DNA of 64,000 nucleotides from contig OZ316891.1 in NCBI GenBank assembly GCA_973895155.1, positions 20,708,001 to 20,772,000 of the forward strand, given 5' to 3'. The translations under genes were made by a program, and so were the position numbers. Below, piece by piece: positions 13,445 through 24,910 of this stretch. The first letter of the stretch is position 1. Each line of letters begins with the position of its first letter. Source of the DNA: Marsupella aquatica. Lineage: Eukaryota; Marchantiophyta. The notes under the pieces were generated by a model. The model was given only the letters and a program-made list of their open reading frames with translations, did not search any database and had not been told where the DNA came from.

Positions 13445-13812
13445 TGTTGAGCATAGATGACAATCACAACAATTTGAGGTTAGGACCCAGGTTAGGATGG
13501 ACACATCCAACGCGCAAGTAGTCGACACAAGAGATACGTGGTTCACCTCCTTGAGGTTACGTCCTCGGGAACACACAAGAGAGCTTTACTGAACTCTAAG
13601 CTTGTCGACCATACCAAGTCTCCACAGTGTAAGCTCTCCTCATCTCTCAAGTGGCTCTATAACAATGAGCCTAAGTTTCACTTATCCAAGAAAACACCAC
13701 TTGGCATATAGTGTGCATCCTAGTTAACCTAACCACGTCTCCAACTATGGTTAGCCTAACTATGGTTACATGTCGTAATCCTAGACCTTGAATAAATACC
13801 GAGCAACAATGC
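13445..13812 (-). mobile_element. Decayed LTR related to the Copia family of this window
   Basis: Read on the minus strand, blocks match the 344-bp LTRs at 14412, 55289 and 61678 in order: AGGCTCATTGTTAT, GAGAGCTT, TTGGTATGG, AGTAAAGCTC, GTGTTCCCG, GTGAACCACGTATCTC, GTGTCGACT and a terminal CTATGCTCAACA. Several indels and many substitutions make it much older than those copies. The right boundary (about 13812) is approximate, and no target duplication is visible. Confidence 0.7.
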
Positions 13813-14411
13813 TCCTGGGACCACATTTTGGTGGACCATGGGAGTTTTGGGCTTATAATTTAATGATTATAAAAATATAGATTTTCACCGGCAAGGCAAC
13901 TACTCGGGCAACTAGAGAAGGTGGAGACACAAAAAAACAAGCCCTAATATTTCATATTAATGCAATGAGAATTAATCTAATACAATTAGTCCTCCGCATT
14001 CCATGATGAATAATTCAACCAAAATGGCTAAGAAATCACTTTTGCTTTGATGGAAGTGTAGCTTACTTACTCCTCTAGCACATCCTCAAAACTTAAAAAA
14101 TAGTTGAATTTATGAACATCAAATTATACAATTAAACTCAAATTTTGGGAAATGTGGTCCATGGGGTTTCAAGACCAACGTTGTGGTCCATGGGAGCATC
14201 ATTTTCAATTAATATTGAAAATATAGAATATGCTCGATAATTTTCTTTAGAAAATAGGTGTATTTATATTAAATAAGCTATAACTCCAGTGGTACCCCAA
14301 AATATACACTAATTTAACCCCTTGAAATTACACCTCATATTGTTAATTGTACTTCATACATTTTGCATGGAGCACAAGAATACATTTGAATCTTGCATCT
14401 AGGCATTGGTC

Positions 14412-14755
14412 TGTTAGATATTGCTCTAGTCTTGTGACTCATGAGCTAACCACAGTTAGTCTAACTCGGGTTAGGACTTAGCTAATGTTAGCGGTAGTGC
14501 TGTTGTGTATATAGCCAGGGCTGATGCCAGACCCTGGTGGAACTTAGGCTCATTGTTACGGAGCTAGTTGAAAGATAAGGAGAGCTTGTGCTGTGGATGC
14601 TTGGTATGTCCGGTCGGCCTAGAGTGCAATAAAGCTCTTGTGTGTTCCCGTGGATGTAGCCTCATGTGGAGGTGAACCACGTATCTCTCTGTGTCGACTC
14701 TTGTGCGTTGGATGGTTCATGGGCATGCCGTTGCGAATGTCGTCTATGCTCAACA
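14412..14755 (+). mobile_element. Solo Copia LTR with target duplication
   Basis: This is a 344-bp LTR starting TGTTAGATATTGC and ending GCTCAACA, the same length and layout as the two LTRs of the Copia element at 55289-62021. It is flanked by the 5-bp duplication TGGTC (14407-14411 and 14756-14760). No internal sequence adjoins it. It differs from the other LTRs at roughly twenty positions, so it is older. It is the expected product of LTR-LTR recombination. Confidence 0.95.
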
Positions 14756-15224
14756 TGGTCAATGTATAAGGCACTGTTTATATCACCCAATTGTCCTCAA
14801 CTTAAAGTAAAGGGCGTTTGCTCATCCCATAATGAGGTATATTAATGCCTCCCGAATATATTCTCCTTGTGTATGCGGATGGATCATATATTGTTGAAAA
14901 TATCTACTACTTTAATAAGAATCCTGCCAAAGATGGTGGGTTGTCCGTTTACACTCACTTTTGGAGGGAACATTCTTTGACCATTGGATTCATACTTTCA
15001 TGTATCCTAGAGTTTCATTACTAAAAAAACAATCTCCCTAGTCCAAAGCAGACAAGACAAACTAATTTGGTATACCACAAAGTCTTTGTAGAAGAAAGAT
15101 GCACCCATGGGTAAGGGGCTGAATAGTATCAGGGCTACTGTACCCACCGCCCGCCAATTGTTGCCCAAAGTGTCTGCTGCAAAAATTGTTTAAGTGCTAG
15201 AAATGCTTCATGCTTTCATGCAGC

Positions 15225-15300
15225 AGGCTTTAGCGTATGGTAGCTCATGCGAGTGGGGAGAAGAGGTTCCAGGTTTGAACCCCCTTGCATGTGCAACTTT
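15225..15300 (+). repeat. SINE-like tRNA-derived head
   Basis: An A-box-like TAGCTCATGCGAGTGG (15241-15256) and a B box GGTTTGAACCC (15272-15282) have tRNA-like spacing. About 20 bases further lies ACAAACCCCACCCAAAAGTG, of which a near copy occurs at about 50571-50590. This supports a tRNA-derived SINE family, but ends and target duplication were not found. Confidence 0.4.
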
Positions 15301-15894
15301 TTACACAAACCCCACCCAAAAGTGAGGTTCAAAGGAAGCTTATGTGACACTTAGAAAAATACCAATTTGGGATTTTTGTGGGCAGAAGGCGGGAAGCATG
15401 CGATGGAAAGCAATTAATGACTTTCCAGGGAATGGTCTCCTTGAATCTAAATAGTACTATACCCTCCCATAAGTACCTAGGTGGAGGGGATGAGAGATAG
15501 GGGATGGGACAAAGTGGAGCAAAGGAAGAATGATGGAAATAAAGAAAATAATAACAAGCATAAGAGGGACACCCTTGCCTTTTATTGGGTTGTGGAAGAC
15601 AGGGGGGAGGAGTTGGGAGAGGAAACCCAAGAGAAAGGGGGAGAGGAGGCCATGAGGAGGAGGGGGGATGCTACCTTCCACCTAACGTTGTGTGAATGTG
15701 TCTGCCTCGGTTACCATCACCTATCTTGCACTCTCCCTTATCATTTTTGCAACATCTTTTTGACAATTGACATGGTTTTTGCAACATCTTATGTGCAATG
15801 CACGGGTATTGAACACGAACACAACATGTGTCAACAACGACAACTGTATGGGATCACACATAACATGTGTCAATAACTACATTACAAAGCCTAT

Positions 15895-16370
15895 ATTTTC
15901 TTGCCTTGACATATTTTTCTCATCTCGTCATCTTTCTCTCTTTCCTTGGTATCTTTATCTCTCCATGACATCTTTTCTCTCCTCGATATCTTTTCCTAAC
16001 CTGGGTCCTAACCTCAAATTGTTTTCTCAACTTGACATCTTTTTCTTAGCTCAACATATTTTCTCTCCTCAATATCTTTTTTGACCTCAACTTCTCTTCC
16101 TCTCCTTGATATCGTTCTCACCTCAACATCTTATCTTTTTCTCATCTCGCCACCTATTTCTCACCTTCACATCTTTATCTTACCACAACATGTTTTTCTC
16201 ACCCTCTACATGTTTTCTGTCCTCTACATCTTTTCCTCACCTCAACAACTTTTTCTTACCTTAACATTTTTTGTCATCTTGTCATCTTTTCTCTCCTTGA
16301 CATATTTTCTCTTCTTGACATCTTTTCGCACTAACTTGAGATCTTTGGTTCACCTTGACATGTTTTGTGC
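15895..16370. repeat. Pyrimidine-rich minisatellite, inverted relative of the 7240-8065 array
   Basis: Degenerate 18-20 bp units built on CTCRACATCTTTTTCTC run through this stretch. They are the reverse complement of the unit in the hydrolase intron array. The units are more diverged here, so this copy is older or less homogenised. A segment near 15994-16023 is shared, inverted, with the end region of the decayed LTR at 13470-13498. Confidence 0.75.
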
Positions 16371-17184
16371 TATGCGCCGGGCTAGTACCTCATGATGGAA
16401 GAGCAGGTGTCCTTAAGAGTATGGGGCTAGTACCTCACAATGGGACAACCATTGTCCTTAAAGTGCCACTGTCCATGACAAAATCTGGATCCACCAGGTT
16501 TCACCATTTTTAAACCATTTCCCTGAAATTGTGGAACAAAGTCTCACCCTAGAAGACACAAGTGTGAAAAAGTGAGAAGTGTTGTACACTAAGTTTTCTC
16601 CTTTTATATGGACAGTGGTACCTCATATGGGGCTAGTACCTCATAATGGGACAGCCAGCTCCTTACACTAGTATGCGTTTTGTTAGTCGTTCTTCCGTCT
16701 TTCTCCTTGTGCTTGTTTCGTCTTCGTCCCTCGTCTCCTTGTGCTTGTTTCGTCTTCCCTCCGCGGATTGTCTACTACTGTTCAGCTCCTTTCTTTCTTC
16801 GTGTTCTTGAGCTTCATTCAGCTGCGTCTTCTGTCTACCGTGGATTCCTTCAGCTGCTTCTTCGGTCTTCTTTCCGTCGACTGTTTACTGCACCACTTCT
16901 ACGGCTGTAGTGTCTTGTTCAGCTTCATCTCCTTCGTGTTCTTCGTTGCGTCGAGTCTTTCCTGCTTCGATTGTTATACGAAGGAGAGTGTTTTCGATTC
17001 TCAGAAGCTCGAGGAGTAAGCAGTGTCTGCTCGTTATCGTGTCGTGGTTGTTTGGGCGGAGCGAGGAGAGGAAGGAGTGGAGCTAAGAAATAAGAGTGGG
17101 AGAGCATTGAGCATAGCAGAGGAGAGAGGGGAGCGGAGGTGGTGGAGGTGACAAGCAGTGGATGAAGGAGGGGAGGTTACGGGT

Positions 17185-19838
17185 ATGCAGCAACAAATGG
17201 CTTCCTATGCGGGCACGACAATAACGACTGAGCTCATTCAAAAGGTGAGACTGGGCCCGCGAGTGAGATTGTGTGCGTTTGTCGAGTTGGTTTACGGGCG
17301 AGTGCGTTTGTTGGAGGGAACAGTTTCGCGTGTATGGCGTGGTTTTAAAAATTTGACGTTGTACCTGAAGGTGTTCAGCTGGCCTCACGTATGCGTATGC
17401 GTTTGTGGTTGTGGTGTGTGTGTGTGTGTGGGTGGGTGTGTGTGTGTGTTTGGCAGTATTTGGACGAGAACAAACAACTCATCCTCGCTATTCTTGACAA
17501 CCAAAACCTGGGGAAACTAAATGAGTGTGCCACGTAAGTAATGCGACTCTTTCTAAATAGGCTTTTAGTGTTCTTGCTTTCAAAAAAATTCGCTGTCTCT
17601 GTCTGCACGAGTTTGTTGCTGGGGAGAGGGAAAGGGGAAATGTTCCCAGCGGCTTTATGGTTGATGTTTTTATAGTGCAGGGAGGTTTCTCTCGTATAGA
17701 GGCTTGCACTGCGAAGTTCGAATGGATTATTTGTTTTCAGTATTGCCCTCTTCGGTTGAGTTCCGTCTCTTTGGGCTTAGTCAGCGATAGGGAAATAGCG
17801 CTGCCGTCATCTTAGTTTTGGCAGAAATTCTTACTTGGGGGCAAGGTCTTAGAGACGTTCTCGATGCGCAGGTATCAGGCAAAACTACAGCAAAACCTTA
17901 TGTACTTGGCAGCTATTGCTGACGCACAGCCCCAAGGACCCCAGTCTTCGTCGCAGGTACCCATCCTGAACTCTGTTCATTTCTCGGTTTTAAACGTTTT
18001 AATAGTTGAACAAGTAAATGTATGATTGCTTGCTTTCCTGTTCTTCCTATCTTATTTTCTCCACCTGTGGACCAGTAGGTTAAGAATCTCACCCATCTGG
18101 CTCACCCCTATTTCTTTCATAATATTACTCTGGGCAGACACGGTGCAGTGTCTTGATGACGCCGAAGAGCAATCCAGTGTGAAAACAGTGTGACTCTGTT
18201 TGGAAGCTTGACAACTGAGTCAAATTCCTCTATCTGGAGATGGGCTTACGGGGTCTGTCAGTTAAATAAGCAAGTTGTCCACGTACCTGGACATCTTCTA
18301 AATCGACCAGGTTATCCGCCTAAACTGTTTTTAAATTCTGTGAAATAGTCCATGACATAGTCTCGAGGGTTGGTTTTTGGTCAAAATTTTGGAATACAGG
18401 TTGATCATGGCGGGTCTTTCGAATCTGCTTGACCTTAGCAATACTTTTGTACTGTTCAATGGAGTGAAGAGTAGCATCTTCAACATTGATCAAGCAGCTC
18501 AAGGTTGTCTACTCTCCGATCCTCTTCAACGTTCTGACCAGTCAGCTGCTTGTGGATGAGGAAGAAGTGGATCTGGGATTCAGGTGAGAAATATCACTAT
18601 CCCAGCCCTTCTGGCCTTTAAGGAAGATTAAAAGGGCACTCATTTTCGGTAGTAAATAAAGCTTGCTTGCCAGCTTTGAGGCATACTATTGAATGAGTAA
18701 CTCCATGCGTGGATTGAAACTGAACCAATCAGCTGCACAGTCAGTTGCTAGAGGTTGAGAGTTAAGGAAGTCCTCTCGTCTACCACTTGCTGCCAGATTA
18801 GGTATTCTAGGCTTTAAGTCTATCAAATACAGCATTCTGATCCCACCTCCTCCCACTTTTAAGGATCTTGTGGCTTTCCTTCGAAAGGCTTACGTACATA
18901 CGCAGCTTGTATCCCGAAACTTCTATGCACTGTAGTCTCCCCTCCTACCGCTGTCCCTTCTGAACCAAAACTTTAGTTATGTCTTGAGCGATGCTTATAA
19001 ACAACCTACCTTATGCCAGTATAAAGAGAACAGTCCTCTTGTGATAAGTTCCGGGTTTTCCATTCCACAATTGCCCTCCAAAATATCCCTCTTGGCAGTG
19101 AGGGTTATCCATACCTCCATTGCGTGTCCGTCCCTCGTTGTAACTGGAAGAAAAATCATTTTCCGGGTCGTTCATGTTTCAGGAGTTAGCAATAGTTAGT
19201 TGAAGTCTTCACGTTTGATAAACATATTTTATTCTCCTTAGCTAGGATTATGTGCATAGGTGTTCAGGAGTAATGCATTGATGATGTTTGAGTATTTTCT
19301 TCGGTACTTCATGCTCTAATTTGGTTTGTAACGAAATGTTTCAATAAAATTGTCTCAGGCCACTGCTTCCAATGCGATGCCGGCGGCACAGCAGCAGTAC
19401 ATGCAGCAACAACAGCAGATGACTCACCAATCCATACTAGGACAACGGGGTGGGTCCGCGCAGTACCTTGGTCAAGGCCAAGGTTCTTCTCATCAGTCTG
19501 GGCAGCAGCAGCAGTCATTACATGGGCAGCAAGGGATGATCTCGGGTGGCAGTTCTGGACTACATATCATGTCGGGTGAATCAGGGATGGGCGGGAATGG
19601 ACCTCCTTCTGGTGGGTCTAGTTTTGGCGAGTATGGTCATGGAAAAGGTGGAGTTTCTAGAGAGGGAGCACTACAGCAAGGTGTCGTACTAAGGGGTGCC
19701 GGTGGAGGATCAGATATGCAAGGCCTGGGTGGCCATCAAGGTGGTAGGGAAGGAGGGAACTCTGGATCTGGGCATGGTCACGGTGGAGATGATTCAGAAG
19801 CCTCCTACCTAAAGGGATCGGACGAAGACGGTAATTAG
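17185..19838 (+). CDS. GIF: GRF-interacting factor (SSXT/SNH co-activator), 4 exons
   Basis: A transcriptional co-activator that in plants binds GRF transcription factors and links them to SWI/SNF remodelers to promote cell proliferation. Exons: 17185-17244, 17457-17533, 17872-17956, 19359-19838; phases close to 233 aa, normal for the family. Residues about 1-75 form the SNH domain: MQQQMASYAG, TTELIQK, YLDENKQLILAILDNQNLGKL, then YQAKLQQNLMYLAAIADAQP. The rest is Gln-rich then Gly/Ser-rich and ends ASYLKGSDEDGN, the family's conserved tail. The start is chosen because MQQQM begins the SNH domain. A short out-of-frame upstream ATG at 17162 overlaps it. The acceptor of intron 1 is preceded by a GT dinucleotide tract instead of a pyrimidine tract. 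The 5' leader is GA-rich. Confidence 0.95.
17385..17450 (+). repeat. GT-rich microsatellite abutting a splice acceptor
   Basis: A TG/GTGG tract runs up to TTTGGCAG, the 3' splice site of GIF intron 1 (exon 2 starts 17457). It takes the place where a pyrimidine tract would normally stand. Confidence 0.85.
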
Positions 19839-21079
19839 GCAAGAACGTCGAAGCGAGGATTCTGGAGCAGACTGTAGTGATCACTGCTTAGCAAACTATT
19901 GTTTTTCAACGCTCCAACTGGGTTTGTTCATTTGGTGAACTAGATAGGATCAGTCAGGCAAAGCGAGAGGAAGCCCCAACAGGCCAATTTTTGTCCGTGG
20001 TAGTTTTCAATGAACGTGCACCACGTTGGGTTTGCAGCTGTGATTTGTGTCCAGGTGGCGCAGGTGGCCTACAGACTTCTGGATTGTTCCTGAATGACAG
20101 CCAACAAAATGTCTGGTGGTTTTTGACATAGTGGTTGGTGCCTTTCTGGGGTATCATTCACTGCATACAGGAGTAGAACCAGGCAGGACAGTTAGTGGTG
20201 TATCTGTTGTATAAATCCTGTTACTGAACTCGGCTTAGGCCGCAGGGTGCGATTTTCCAACTCGGTGAAGGTTTAGGGCCCCTATAGGTCTATTTTTGAT
20301 GTGATAGATTGGCCGAGCAATGTGACCACGATGTAATAGTTTTTCCAACCGCCACTAGGAAAGACGTCAGGATTCTAATTTTCATCTGCCTCGTCGGTTT
20401 TCTGGGAATTTTGTTGTTCAACGTGTATAGCAAACTTTTCTTTGTCAAAACAATGTGCTCAATGTAGTAAGAGATAAACAGCTCCACGGCAGCAGGACAA
20501 GTAGTTCTCGTCCTCTAGTATCGCATCCTTGATTTTCGTATGAATTTGTGAGACCTCAGCGTACGAACTCGGTTTGCCCAAACCTTATCCTTCTGTTGAC
20601 TGTGTTTTACGAACGATTAGATGTCAGACCAGCTCCAGGTTTCTGTTTTTTGAAATGCTTACATTGAGGCAGATATAATCATTCCGATTGCCTTCAAAGC
20701 TGATTCCCGTGTGAGCGAGGAGAAACCTCTTTCGTGGACTTCTGATTCAATCTCTGTAGTCCATTTCGTTTTTTCCACAGGGCTTAGGGGTGCTCAATTT
20801 ATAAAGGCCTGAGTCAATCACTCAGTCCTTCCGTTGTACCCCATCAAAACGCTGGTAGTGGCCATGATGAGTGAAGAATTTCGAAAGCACTGTTCTCGAT
20901 TTGTGAGTGCAGGAACAGAGTGGTGATGACCACTCAACGAAGCACGTGCTCTTGCGGTGGACCTTTCGAAGACCGTGTCCAACAATGTAATCCCCCCGGC
21001 CTCGAGTAATGATTGATTCGCCAAATTCCACCTCCCCAAAAAGTGTTCGCCACTTTTGGCTAACATTCCCCAGATACTT

Positions 21080-21270
21080 TGTATTTCATTCCATTAGCCA
21101 GAATGATTCTTTGTATGTCATTCCATTAGCCAGAATGCTGCGGTCATCTGTAAATCTAGGGATATCTCTAGGGATATGTGATGGTCACTATATAATGCGT
21201 AAAAACTGACAATATAATGAGATATCTCTAGGGATATGTGATGGTCAGGATATAATGAGTAAAAACTGAC
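21080..21270. repeat. Two local tandem duplications
   Basis: The words TCATTCCATTAGCCAGAATG (from about 21088 and 21119) and GATATCTCTAGGGATATGTG (about 21166 and 21221) each occur twice with near-identical surroundings (periods about 31 and 55 bp). Confidence 0.8.
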
Positions 21271-21440
21271 AGAATATTTCTAGAATCTCCCCTATTAGAG
21301 CTGCTGACATTTGCCACAGGGCCATTTGCCACTCTGCTAAAAACAAAAACCTTACAAATATGCTGGACACAGACATTTACTCGTGCAGCCGAAATGTTCA
21401 AACGCTCCAATTTGTCCAATGCTCTCTCACTGGCTTATGT

Positions 21441-21900
21441 CATAATTCCTGTCACGAAGCAAGGTTATCTTGTAACCTTTTCTACTAGGTGCCACTATTT
21501 CCATAACCCCCTCACGAAGCAAGGTTATCTTGTAACTTTTTCTACTAGGTGCCACTATTTCCATAATCCCCTGCCTAATGTCATAATTCCTGTCACGAAC
21601 TGTGTGTAACCTTTTCTATTAGGTGCCACCATTTCCATAACCCTCCGCCTAGAAAATGTTCCAAGTAATCTTTTATCCGGGCTACTAGGTGCCACCATTT
21701 CCATAACCCTCTGGCCAAAAAATGTTCCCGGTAATCTTTTATCCAGGCAGGAATTACGTATGTGCCACCATTTCCATAACCCTCTGCCTAGAAAATGTTC
21801 CTGGTAATCTTTTATCCGGGCTACTAGGTGCCACCATTTCCATAACCCTTTGCCCAAAAAATGTTCCCGGTAATCTTTTATCCAGGCAGGTATTAGGTAT
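21441..21900. repeat. Tandem array with 60-73 bp units
   Basis: The core GGTGCCACCATTTCCATAACC recurs at about 21489, 21549, 21622, 21689, 21762 and 21828 (spacings 60, 73, 67, 73, 66). Early units carry a CACGAAGCAAGGTTATCTTG segment. Later ones carry AATGTTCCCGGTAATCTTTT and alternate in two forms, giving a ~140-bp higher-order period. Confidence 0.85.
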
Positions 21901-22128
21901 GATAATGACGGCTTGGGCTGGGTTATTGTCTGAAACCTGTTCCCACAAAGCTCAGAAAAACTTCCCGCCGGTTAGCATTTCTTCACTTTCTGGTCACAGG
22001 GTTACAGACTAGTAACCCAAGACTAAGCCGTCATTACCTTGTAAGTAATGCTCTCTCTGCACCGGCTTAAGGTTTTGTACAGTACCTTCTATTGCAGTTT
22101 CCCCCTCTCACAAGTTGACAGTACAATA

Positions 22129-22860
22129 CAGTCGGCCGTGCATAAGTGCATCCTGGATAAGTGCATTTTTCATGGCTAAGTGCAGGCTGGCCATGTAGCC
22201 CCCTAATATTACACCAATTTCCATTGTAAATACAACAAAAATGCAAACAGTTTGCATAAGTGCAGGTAGACCCTACCTTAGAGTCTCCTGATATTGTATA
22301 AGTGCAGTCAACATATAAGCTAGATGGTCCCCTCATATTGTCATAAACCAAATGGTCCCCTAATACTGTATTAGGGCAGGCTGGCCTTGGAGTAAATTTA
22401 TAAGCCATACATTCCCATAATATTTTGCAAGTTTTGTTGTAAATGCCAAAAAAAAAAATCTTTGCATAAGTGTAGCAAAAAAATATGTACTTTGCATAAG
22501 TGCAGGTAGACTTCACTAAATGACATATATGGGCTCTTTGTATGCATATGTATACTTATGGACAGAAATGCAGTTACTATGTTGTGCTTCCCAAATTTGT
22601 CCATATGTGTGACCTAACAACATAAGGGAAAGTGCATACGCAATTCCCCATGCACACAATGCTGTCCAGTGCACTTAAAACACAGTGCACACCACAGATA
22701 AGTTTCAGGTTTGGGATGTCTTCTTGGGAGCCTACACTTAGACACAACAGACTGCATATGAAGTATCCACTCTCAAAGTGCACACCCCCAGGAAGGAGTA
22801 TACAGACAGTGTGCACACTTGTGTTGAGTCTAAGAGCATTGAACGGGGCTGAATGACCAT
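22129..22860 (-). mobile_element. Pogo/Tigger-like non-autonomous DNA element, copy 1
   Basis: A terminal sequence beginning CAGTCGGCCGTGCATAAGTG directly follows a TA. Several internal ATAAGTGCA words follow. The first ~125 bp, reverse-complemented, match the right end of the element at 42064-43228 (CACTTATACACGGTTCACTG then TA). TA flanks and CAGT...ATAAGTG termini fit the pogo branch of Tc1/mariner; this assignment is inference. The far end near 22860 is not defined, and no transposase frame is present. Confidence 0.55.
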
Positions 22861-22919
22861 GAACTGAGACCAGAGCAAAGAAACGAAAGGAACAAGCACT
22901 AAATTGAAAACTTTAGAGC

Positions 22920-23345
22920 GCTATCTAAACCAAACTTTAGAGTTCACTTGTGCACTGAATCAAAATGAGTGAGCATTGAGAGCAGGCCAAGCAAGCACTC
23001 AATGAGAGCTGAGCACAAATGACCAAACACTGAATGGAAGTTGAGATGGCACCAACTCAGAGCACTAAATGAGAGCAAAAATGAGAGCACTCAACAAGAA
23101 CCGAGCATTGAATGAGAGTTAAAAACAAGAGCTAGCTAAAAATGAGAACCACAGATAGCAAGCACTGAGACGAGAACACTAAACCAAAGCCAAACACTAA
23201 CAATCAAGCACTGAATGAGAGCTGAGATAGCACTCAGTGAGAGCAGGGGATGAGGACCAAAAATGAGAGCATTGGAAGAGAACTGAAAACAAGAGCCAAA
23301 AAAAGAGCCAAAAATGAGAGCATTGGAAGAGAGCTGAAAACAAGA
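22920..23345. repeat. Degenerate AG-rich minisatellite
   Basis: Repeated words of the type GAGCACTGAATGAGAGCTGAG, with strong length variation. A near-perfect 43-bp unit (AAAATGAGAGCATTGGAAGAGA core) is duplicated near 23258-23345. It has no coding capacity. Confidence 0.65.
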
Positions 23346-23689
23346 CCTTTTTTAATGTAGATTTTTTAATATCTCTAGCCTGACTACCTGTTCTTTTGAT
23401 TGTAAATATAGGTGAGTACCAAAAAGCCTTGCAAGAAAAACATTCTTGACACATACTCATTGATGATTTGTCCCCATTCCCTGCACCTCCAAAGTTAAGT
23501 GACACAAGTAGAGTTAAGGTCTATAGGATTCACTCCAGACCTTGGCCATAAAAGTATGTTTCTATTGTGATATACTAGTAAGATGTACCCCCCAATCTCC
23601 TGCCTCGAATACCCTCCTTGCTTACTTTAAGCATAGACAAATCATTACAGGACAAAATAACTTTTCATGTTCAAGGATGAGAGTGCTAT

Positions 23690-24182
23690 ATTTTGAAATA
23701 AGTTTTACTAGGTTAACCCCCAAACTGAGCGTTATTACAGACCGGATATTTTTATTATTACACTACCCCAAATAGTATATGAGTGCCCATAATCCTGCCA
23801 TGGTAGTGCCTGGTTGGTCCAAAGCGTGAAACCCCAATGTGACTGAGGTATGCTTGTGGAGTGTGATTTGAGTGTCCCCAGGACAGCAGCATGTCACATT
23901 CTCCATGTTTTTTGAAAGAAAGACAAGCCAACGGGGTGCAGCGTGCTGGGGAGGCACTGGGTGGATGTTTCATGGGCGATGCCCAAGTAGGAGTGACCAG
24001 ACTGAGGGGAGCGGGGTGAATTAGGCTAACCCAGTTGGATGACCAATTAGGTGCTCTAGTGAGCAGAAATATGCGTAACTTAGACTTGTATACTATTTGG
24101 GGGGCAGCATAGTAATAAAAATAGATTGGGGGTCAGGTGTGTAATAAGCGCTCACTTTGGGGGTTCACTCACTAAAAAGCTG
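23690..24182. repeat. Inverted-repeat (fold-back) structure 1
   Basis: The left arm, about 23700-23780, contains AACCCCCAAACTGAGCG, TTTTTATTATTACACTACC and CCAAATAGTATATGAG. It matches the reverse complement of about 24085-24175, with roughly 300 bp between the arms. The internal part has no ORF of note. It could be a decayed fold-back or MITE-like element. Confidence 0.6.
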
Positions 24183-24239
24183 TATTTTGAAATCAGTTTC
24201 AAAACATTTGTGTGTTATCTTTAGTGGCATCAGTTGTTT

Positions 24240-24720
24240 ACTAACCTGTCCCCCAAATTACCCAGTGTTATTGACTTGCCCCAAACAAAATTAATTATCA
24301 ACCCCCCCCCCCCCCATTTCATATTCGGGTTAGTATTAACTTGTACATGGGTTCCCATTGCCATGAGGCAAGTTGCTACTGGCTAGCCTCAACCTGCCGT
24401 GAGCCCCTTCAGCCTTCCCCTTCCCCGTTGCAGGACACAGTCGCAAGTGTGGGAGGGGTGAAAACTCACCATTTTTTCCCGGCTTCCTAAAAGAAACCCT
24501 ACTCTTTCGGCCCTCATTGTTACTCAGGAAAACGCAGCAGGGAAGGGGGACCAAGGGTAGTCACTGTGGGCTAGCCAGTAGCAACTTGCCACATCGCAAT
24601 GAGAACTCGTATATGAATTAATAGTATCCCAAACACAAAATGAAAGGTAGGTTGATAATTAATTTTGTTTAGGGGACACTTCACTAATAGGCGGTAGTTT
24701 GGGGGACAGGTTAGGAAAAA
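24240..24720. repeat. Inverted-repeat (fold-back) structure 2
   Basis: The arms pair over two blocks. CTAACCTGTCCCCCAAA with AAAATTAATTATCAACC (24241-24304) pairs with 24650-24718. GGCAAGTTGCTACTGGCTAGCC (24365-24386) pairs with the inverted copy near 24570-24592. The arrangement is symmetrical about ~24475. A 14-base C run (24302-24315) lies in the left arm. This is likely a MITE-like or fold-back insertion. Confidence 0.65.
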
Positions 24721-24870
24721 GTTGCTAGTGGCATTCCAATGTAAAAAGTTGTTAGTATGTAAAAGTGACACACGGCTAATGAGCGGTAGTTTGGGGGACA
24801 GGTTAGGTTAGTAAAAAGTTGTTAGTGGCATTCCCATGCAAAAAGTTGTTAGTATGTATCAAAGTGACAC
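24688..24870. repeat. ~95-bp tandem duplication
   Basis: GCGGTAGTTTGGGGGACAGG occurs near 24691 and 24784. Each is followed by AAAAAGTTGYTAGTGGCATTCC, GTTGTTAGTATGTA and GTGACACA. The left copy overlaps the right arm of the fold-back structure. Confidence 0.8.
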
Positions 24871-24910
24871 ATGGCAAAAGTGCCAAACCTGGAGACAGGG
24901 TCCCAAAGGC

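Larger units (their letters stand above)
10401..17184. other. Intergenic region rich in repeats
   Basis: No gene is recognised between the start of the minus-strand hydrolase gene and the GIF gene. It holds a Ser/Lys/Glu-type tandem repeat (12660-13180), a decayed inverted Copia LTR, a solo LTR, a SINE-like head, a pyrimidine minisatellite, and a repeated block seen at 12530 and 16480. The stretch 11100-12300 is AT-rich with no structure I can name. The GAGA-rich stretch just before 17185 is probably the GIF 5' UTR. Confidence 0.6.

Noticed and set aside
17158-17184. Start of GIF at GTG 17158
   Set aside because: A non-ATG start upstream is not needed; ATG 17185 begins the conserved SNH domain.
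20818-21066. Minus-strand overlapping ORFs of 69-82 aa
   Set aside because: Arg/Ser/His-rich peptide matches no family I know, and two frames are open at once, so chance is likely.
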